Source: CAYSAD01 sp964428955
GTDB lineage: Bacteria; Patescibacteriota; Saccharimonadia; Saccharimonadales; Saccharimonadaceae
Assembly (NCBI GenBank): GCA_964428955.1
Contig: CAYSAD010000002.1
Coordinates: forward strand, 1-64,000
Direction of reading: 5' to 3'
DNA: 64,000 bases
The notes beneath the pieces are model-generated. The model worked only from the letters and a program-made list of their open reading frames with translations. It did not search any database and was not told where the DNA came from. This document shows, piece by piece, positions 60,085-64,000 of the stretch (position 1 is its first letter; every line of letters begins with the position of its first letter). The position numbers were made by a program, and so were the translations under genes.

Positions 60085-60627
60085 GTGACTGACGTACCTG
60101 AAAGCAAAGTGATTGAGAGTCTGGAAATCGGGCTCGCCACACTTGGCAAAGTCGAAGGCAAACTCAACGACTTCAAGAACGAAGTCGACAAGAGGACCAA
60201 GGCCCTACTTGCCGAGTATGCACCACATGTCGACGAGCTGACCGAACTGCGCGAAGTGACACTGGCACAGATCACTGAGATCTTCCAGCAGCATCGCGGC
60301 TTTCTCATCGGTGAGGACCGCAAGACGGTCACGTTACGCGGGGGTACGCTCAGTGCCCGCCTGGCTGCTGAAGCCCTCAAGATCGAGGATGATGCGGCAG
60401 CCGAGAAGTTCCTTCGAAAGAAGGGTCGTTGGCTGAAGCACAGCAAAGCAGTCAAGCGCAAGCTCGACAAGGCTGCGCTCAAGAAAGATCGTGCACTCGT
60501 GGAAAGCGCGCCCGACAGTGTCATGCGTTTCGCGCGCGATGAGAACTTAATCATCAAGTTGCCCAAACTGCAACTCGAAATCAAGCGTCTCCTCAACCCA
60601 CTGCGCACGTCACTCAAAAAGAGCTAG
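60085..60627 (+). CDS. Gam-like host-nuclease-inhibitor family protein
   Basis: A 180-residue protein with an N-terminal coiled coil (VEGKLNDFKNEVDKRTKALL), the DRKTVTLRGGTLSAR segment and a KLDKAALKKDRALV region, resembling phage Mu Gam (PF07352-type), which binds DNA ends like a minimal Ku. No other phage gene is near, so it is either a domesticated Gam or a genuine CPR end-binding protein. GTG start (60085) with AGGAGGTG at 7-nt spacing. Confidence 0.6.
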   Translation: MTDVPESKVIESLEIGLATLGKVEGKLNDFKNEVDKRTKALLAEYAPHVDELTELREVTLAQITEIFQQHRGFLIGEDRKTVTLRGGTLSARLAAEALKIEDDAAAEKFLRKKGRWLKHSKAVKRKLDKAALKKDRALVESAPDSVMRFARDENLIIKLPKLQLEIKRLLNPLRTSLKKS

Positions 60628-60630
60628 CAC

Positions 60631-60675
60631 GCCCTGCACCGCTCGAGGTAAAGCCTCGCGGTGCGGGGCTTTACT
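60631..60675 (+). terminator. Strong intrinsic terminator
   Basis: A long stem, 60631-60642 with 60658-60669 (one G-U), with inner GAGG/CCTC pairing, followed by TTTACTTTTT. Confidence 0.9.
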
Positions 60676-60677
60676 TT

Positions 60678-61067
60678 TTATGAGATAAAATACGCCAGCA
60701 CGGCGACTACTGCACCGATCGCCGCGCTACCCGTAATGATAATAATTGCTTTTCGCTGGTCTTTGCGGCGATAATCTTTTTGGTCGACTGATTCTTGCTT
60801 TTCCATCGTATCACTGACGTTGAACAGGCCCCGCATGCCGAAATTGACACAAAAATGCAATTGGGCTTGCAGAAAACCGACCGCCGCCACGGTCGCCGGT
60901 AGAAAAATCACTAATCGCCACGCAGCTGGCGTATTGAACACAAAAAATACTCCCCACGTTATGACGGTCACCACTAGGCCGACAATACCCGACCAGCGCC
61001 GCATTCGAATTTCGGCTGGCCCGATATTACAGACGCCCGGAATATATTCAATCTTCTCATTCTTCAT
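60678..61067 (-). CDS. Membrane protein with conserved Cys near both termini (129 aa)
   Basis: Four TM-like segments, a GVCNIGPAEIRMRRW start and central QAQLHFCVNFGMRGLFN. This combination recurs in small membrane proteins whose function is unknown to me. A charged QKDYRRKDQRK loop precedes the last helix. The extended -10 TGT TACACT (minus strand, 61075-61083) gives a 1-nt leader. Confidence 0.65.
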   Translation of the reverse strand: MKNEKIEYIPGVCNIGPAEIRMRRWSGIVGLVVTVITWGVFFVFNTPAAWRLVIFLPATVAAVGFLQAQLHFCVNFGMRGLFNVSDTMEKQESVDQKDYRRKDQRKAIIIITGSAAIGAVVAVLAYFIS

Positions 61068-61132
61068 ACCTATTAGTGTAACAGCTTGATGAATAAATTA
61101 TCGACTCGCCTAAGTGATACACTGGATATACT

Positions 61133-61543
61133 ATGCAAGTTAGCACGGAAAACATATCGGCAGATTCATCTCTGCTGATGCAAAAACGCTACCACGGAAT
61201 CACGGATAAGAATTGCCTGTACTGGTGCCACGGTACCGAAGGCCTGAAACACCGGAAAATCCGCAAATTTCGCTACCCGCTTTGGAAATACGCCCAAGTC
61301 AGCCATCGTGTCGTCAGCTGTGTCTGTGTGAACTGCAATATGCAGTTTTATGGTGATCTGGCCAAAAATGTGCCACTCAATATCCCCGTCGTACGTCATG
61401 ATGGTTATTTTGCCAATGAGATTCCTGTCCGCATCGGCGGTAAGCGCGCTAGCCTACGCGGTGAAATCGTCCGGCCCTTCCGCCGCATCACCCAGGAAAT
61501 GCTGACCGACCAAACTCGGTTATTCATCGAGTTGGTACAGTAA
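61133..61543 (+). CDS. Orphan Cys-containing protein (136 aa)
   Basis: Not recognised. It contains NCLYWCHGTEGLKH and SCVCVNCNMQFYGDL, five Cys in all, which could bind a metal. The C-terminus is Arg-rich. The extended -10 TGA TACACT (61115-61123) places +1 3 nt before the ATG, choosing this start. Confidence 0.6.
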   Translation: MQVSTENISADSSLLMQKRYHGITDKNCLYWCHGTEGLKHRKIRKFRYPLWKYAQVSHRVVSCVCVNCNMQFYGDLAKNVPLNIPVVRHDGYFANEIPVRIGGKRASLRGEIVRPFRRITQEMLTDQTRLFIELVQ

Positions 61544-61557
61544 CGGATATTCTCGAA

Positions 61558-61893
61558 TTATTTTTTCGCGCTGGCTTTAAGAAGCGACTGGAACGGCCCG
61601 AGAATCGGCTTTTTGACAAGAATCTTATAGAGGTTTTCCAACACGTCACCACCGGCATAACCCAAAATGAAAGCCACCGCCGGGTTGAGTGTCACGCCCT
61701 CAAAACTGATACCCGATCCTTTGACCGCCCAGACGATACCGAGGCCCACAACGGCCGAGATACCGACCGTCAAGCCAAAATATTTCCAACTGAACTTCAC
61801 GTCTTTGTACGACGTATAATATTTCACAAATCCTACCATACCTCTGGCAATCCCGCCAACTGCTCCAAATGCAAAGATTAATGCTACTTCCAT
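61558..61893 (-). CDS. Small membrane protein (111 aa)
   Basis: Three hydrophobic helices (ALIFAFGAVGGIARGMV, FGLTVGISAVVGLGIVW, PAVAFILGYAGGDVLENL). The last resembles Gly-rich TM packing segments of holin-like or phage-associated membrane proteins. Start at ATG 61893, 8 nt after AAAGGA, preferred over ATG 61902, which abuts it. No family assigned. Confidence 0.55.
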   Translation of the reverse strand: MEVALIFAFGAVGGIARGMVGFVKYYTSYKDVKFSWKYFGLTVGISAVVGLGIVWAVKGSGISFEGVTLNPAVAFILGYAGGDVLENLYKILVKKPILGPFQSLLKASAKK

Positions 61894-61992
61894 AAAATCC
61901 ATCCTTTCTTGTGGATTATGCTTATGTTAACAACATTTTACACCCATTTCAGCAGATTCAAAATGCTCTCTCAGGTTATGATCGTGGCTAGA

Positions 61993-62283
61993 TTAGAAAT
62001 CTTCGCGGGGATCGTCGCCTGGCGAACTGCCCCAGCGCCACTTCGGCTTCGGTCCATGCGCATACGTCGCTATGAAAAGCACCGCTAGCAAAACGGCAAC
62101 AACGCCGAGGAATTTCCAGTCATTCGCGGTCCAGCTGTTGCGCGACTCATCAGTCGGAAGCATGAAAGCAGTAGCAATGATTCCACCCAAACACACTACC
62201 ACTATCGCCCAGCCTTGCCATGTCACCGGAGTCCATCCCCAACCGTAGCGGCGACGCTTGAACCAATAATCATCTTTCTTCAT
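61993..62283 (-). CDS. Small two-TM membrane protein (96 aa)
   Basis: Cytoplasmic start MKKDDYWFKRRRYGWGWTPV, TM helices WAIVVVCLGGIIATAFML and FLGVVAVLLAVLFIATYA, and a Pro/Trp tail. TATAGT (minus strand, 62290-62295) puts +1 on the A of this ATG, so the upstream in-frame start is excluded. Family not recognised. Confidence 0.6.
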   Translation of the reverse strand: MKKDDYWFKRRRYGWGWTPVTWQGWAIVVVCLGGIIATAFMLPTDESRNSWTANDWKFLGVVAVLLAVLFIATYAHGPKPKWRWGSSPGDDPREDF

Positions 62284-62324
62284 AGTTGTACTATACCCTT
62301 TCGTCATTGTTTGCCAAAATATAC

Positions 62325-63053
62325 CTAGCTCAACATACTGATCCAAAACGCCACGCCAAAACCCAGTGTCGTGATGATGCCAGCAATCTGACCGGTGTCT
62401 TTATAGGCTTCAGGCATCATGGTATCAGCCAGCATGGTAAGCAGTGCGCCGGCCGAAAATGCCAACGTAAAGGCGGTGACGTCCGTTGAAGCATGCGCAA
62501 ACAAACTGTAGCCCATCAGTGATGCCAGGCCCGAAACGCCCACCACCAGCGCCCACATGCCGATAATAGACGCTTTCTTCCAGCCATTATGAAGTAGGCC
62601 ACTGGTCGCACCGATTGCTTCTGGCAAGTTGGATATAAAGACGGCGACGAGCATAGCTACGCCGATCGTGCCACCATGAACGATACTGAGACCTAGGACG
62701 ATAGACTCCGGTATACCATCAAGCACACTGCCGAGCACGATAGCCGGGCCAGAGCTATCTGTCGAGCCTTCGGCCCGCTTACGGTGTCGCCCGCCCATCC
62801 GATCGATCAACAGATCGCCGATGAAAAACGTTGCCGCACCCAGTCCCAGGCCAGCCGTCAGCCAAACGCTCGCACCGGCCTGCTTGAACGCTTCCTCGGC
62901 CAGCTCGAATGCCACTGCACTGATCAGTACGCCCACGCCGAACGCCATGATCGCGCCGAGCACGCGCTTTGGCAATTTTATTACCATGGCGATAACAGCA
63001 CCAATCAGCAACGATCCAGCCGCGGCAAGTCCCCAAAGCAGTGAAGGTATCAT
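62325..63053 (-). CDS. ZIP-family metal transporter
   Basis: A 242-residue protein with eight TM helices: GAVIAMVIKLPKRVLGAIMAFGVGVLISAVAFELAEEA in TM1-2, a cytosolic His/Arg loop (DRMGGRHRKRAEGS), and SVLDGIPESIVLGLSIV with FISNLPEAIGA carrying the metal ligands. It probably imports zinc, iron or manganese. TATACT (minus strand, 63060-63065) places +1 on this ATG and rejects a longer N-terminus. Confidence 0.88.
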   Translation of the reverse strand: MIPSLLWGLAAAGSLLIGAVIAMVIKLPKRVLGAIMAFGVGVLISAVAFELAEEAFKQAGASVWLTAGLGLGAATFFIGDLLIDRMGGRHRKRAEGSTDSSGPAIVLGSVLDGIPESIVLGLSIVHGGTIGVAMLVAVFISNLPEAIGATSGLLHNGWKKASIIGMWALVVGVSGLASLMGYSLFAHASTDVTAFTLAFSAGALLTMLADTMMPEAYKDTGQIAGIITTLGFGVAFWISMLS

Positions 63054-63131
63054 ATAGCTAGTATACCCCCTAGTGTATTCATCTTCACGCAATCCGGGTG
63101 TATCATGGAAGCAGTAACCAAGGAGGGTGTC

Positions 63132-63554
63132 ATGGTGGAAAAAGCGAAATCAACCGAACTAAGCGGCTTCCGTCGCGGTGCCGATATCACATTCGGCTAT
63201 TTGGCGCAGATTTTCGCGCTGTTTGCCGTCATCCAAATCGCACTGGCTGGTGTCGGCACATTCGCTGGCCACGAAGACAATCGTTTTATGCCGCATATTA
63301 TTCTAGGTAGCATCTTAGGACTGGCTAGTGTCGTGCTGCTAATCTTAGCACTCATAGCTCGCCGCTCGCGTGCTATCGTTATCGGCTCGATTGTACTGGT
63401 ACTTTTAGCCGAAGGTGCGCAACACGTGCTGGCCAATCTCGGCTGGGACAACAAATGGCTCGGCGGCCTGCACGCCCTCTCCGGTGTCATCGTCATGATG
63501 ATTGCTGGCTGGATGGGTAGCAGCACTATCCGCCTATATCGTCGCAAACCGTAG
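63132..63554 (+). CDS. Four-TM membrane protein (140 aa)
   Basis: Four hydrophobic helices with TFGYLAQIFALFAVIQIALA first and VLLAEGAQHVLANLGWDN before a conserved-looking GLHALSGVIVMMIAGWM. Weak similarity in layout to DUF6220-type proteins; no firm assignment. AAGGAGGG precedes the ATG at 63132; the ATG at 63105 lies in the TATCAT -10 (63101-63106) and is rejected. Confidence 0.6.
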   Translation: MVEKAKSTELSGFRRGADITFGYLAQIFALFAVIQIALAGVGTFAGHEDNRFMPHIILGSILGLASVVLLILALIARRSRAIVIGSIVLVLLAEGAQHVLANLGWDNKWLGGLHALSGVIVMMIAGWMGSSTIRLYRRKP

Positions 63555-63601
63555 TTCAATATATCAATTGGTAATGAAAAAACAGATAAGATGTGTGCGA
63601 A

Positions 63602-63635
63602 GGAGCAGCGACGGAAGTAAATCCGTCGCTGCTCC
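63602..63635. terminator. 14-bp perfect bidirectional hairpin
   Basis: Arms 63602-63615 and 63622-63635, loop AGTAAA, between convergent genes; no T-run. Confidence 0.65.
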
Positions 63636-63646
63636 CGGTAACAGCA

Positions 63647-63841
63647 TCAGTCTTCCAAAGAAGACTTGAGACCGGCATTTACCTTGGCGATCTCAAGTTC
63701 GAGACGCTTTTGTTCGGTGCGTTCGTGCTCGATACCGAGAGTCTTGCTCTTACGAGCGCCGAGAATCTTCGCAATCTCATCACTGCCAAGTAGCACAATG
63801 AGGAAGATTATTACGGCAACCCATATGATGACTTCAGCCAT
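63647..63841 (-). CDS. TatA-like or coiled-coil single-TM protein (64 aa)
   Basis: One TM helix (MAEVIIWVAVIIFLIVLL) followed by GSDEIAKILGARKSKTLG and a charged helix. The TM-hinge-amphipathic layout is TatA-like, but the FG motif of TatA is absent, so only a topological likeness is claimed. TTGACT-17-TATGAT (minus strand, 63895-63923) and a leader with AGGAT precede ATG at 63841. Confidence 0.55.
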   Translation of the reverse strand: MAEVIIWVAVIIFLIVLLGSDEIAKILGARKSKTLGIEHERTEQKRLELEIAKVNAGLKSSLED

Positions 63842-63949
63842 GCGTATCACATCCTATCTGTAAATTGATTTCTCGAGGTGAGAAACCGTCTGTCATCATA
63901 GGGTTTTCAATAGTGAAAGTCAATCATAACCACTACCGGCCTGTAGCTG

Positions 63950-64000
63950 TTATTTCTCTTCGCGCTCGACCACAATCGTACATTCCGTCACGAGTGCCGC
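63950..64000 (-). CDS. C-terminal end of a gene running off the right edge
   Basis: Sixteen in-frame codons end in TAA (63950-63952); the peptide ends TIVVEREEK. Too short for a family assignment. A CTAC/GTAG stem follows at 63933-63946. Confidence 0.35.
   Translation of the reverse strand, partial: AALVTECTIVVEREEK

Noticed and set aside
60054..60617. Long minus-strand open frame opposite the Gam-like gene
   Set aside because: Ser/Arg-rich shadow of a well-supported gene with its own promoter, SD and terminator.
1..64000. CRISPR arrays, transposases or insertion sequences
   Set aside because: No regularly spaced repeats and no transposase- or integrase-like proteins were seen on either strand.

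Overview
The window looks like a chromosomal segment of a Candidatus Saccharibacteria (TM7) or closely related Patescibacteria/CPR bacterium. The evidence is the very compact gene layout, the mix of minimal housekeeping genes with many orphan small proteins, a VirD4/TraG-like ATPase, PEGA and DUF3048 surface proteins, a sigma-region-4/HARE-HTH protein, a shortened MetK, and no biosynthetic operons beyond the cell wall. UGA behaves as a normal stop (mraY ends TGA inside the ftsW start), so the UGA-glycine code of Gracilibacteria and Absconditabacteria is not in use. This assignment is inferred from gene content; no marker phylogeny was possible.

Layout. 0-10 kb: truncated pilin, mycoredoxin-like glutaredoxin, AAA ATPase, ABC-F protein, hydrolase, two glycosyltransferases, pyrH, smpB, ExoIII. 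10.7-19.4 kb: tRNA-Leu, sortase, PEGA protein, gltX, DUF3048 protein, histidine kinase with receiver-only regulator, tRNA-Glu. 19.5-24.9 kb: AT-richer accessory block directly after tRNA-Glu, with a KAP-family NTPase, a gene remnant and a PadR/DUF1048/ABC exporter cassette. 25.2-36.7 kb: second kinase/regulator pair, pseudouridine synthase, der, pth, a structured RNA locus, dprA, CDP-alcohol phosphatidyltransferase, topA. 36.9-40.7 kb: sigma4-HARE regulator and VirD4/TraG-like ATPase. 41.3-49.8 kb: a minus-strand dcw cluster mraZ-rsmH-(21-aa ORF)-ftsL-ftsI-mraY-ftsW-murG-ftsQ with MraZ boxes and a DnaA-box pair at its head. 49.8-58.2 kb: HAD hydrolase, YvcK, GH1 glucosidase, PIF1-like helicase, KwaB-like DUF4868 protein, metK under a SAM-I riboswitch, yaaA, rnhA. 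58.3-64 kb: small orphan and membrane proteins, DUF427, a Gam-like protein, and a ZIP transporter.

The strongest general signal is in how genes start. About thirty genes, mostly conserved ones, have a -10 hexamer (often extended TGnTAtaaT) ending only 5-13 nt before the start codon, so their mRNAs should be leaderless or nearly so. A second class, mostly small lineage-specific proteins plus the sigma4-HARE gene, often has -35 boxes near TTGACA at about 17 bp spacing, a real 5' leader and a Shine-Dalgarno sequence. In several genes the promoter position fixes the start codon. The main candidates for undescribed biology are this two-mode start architecture, the roughly 200-nt RNA with long-range closing helix and kissing loops upstream of dprA, the 21-aa ORF plus hairpin inside the dcw cluster, and the KAP NTPase unit beside tRNA-Glu.
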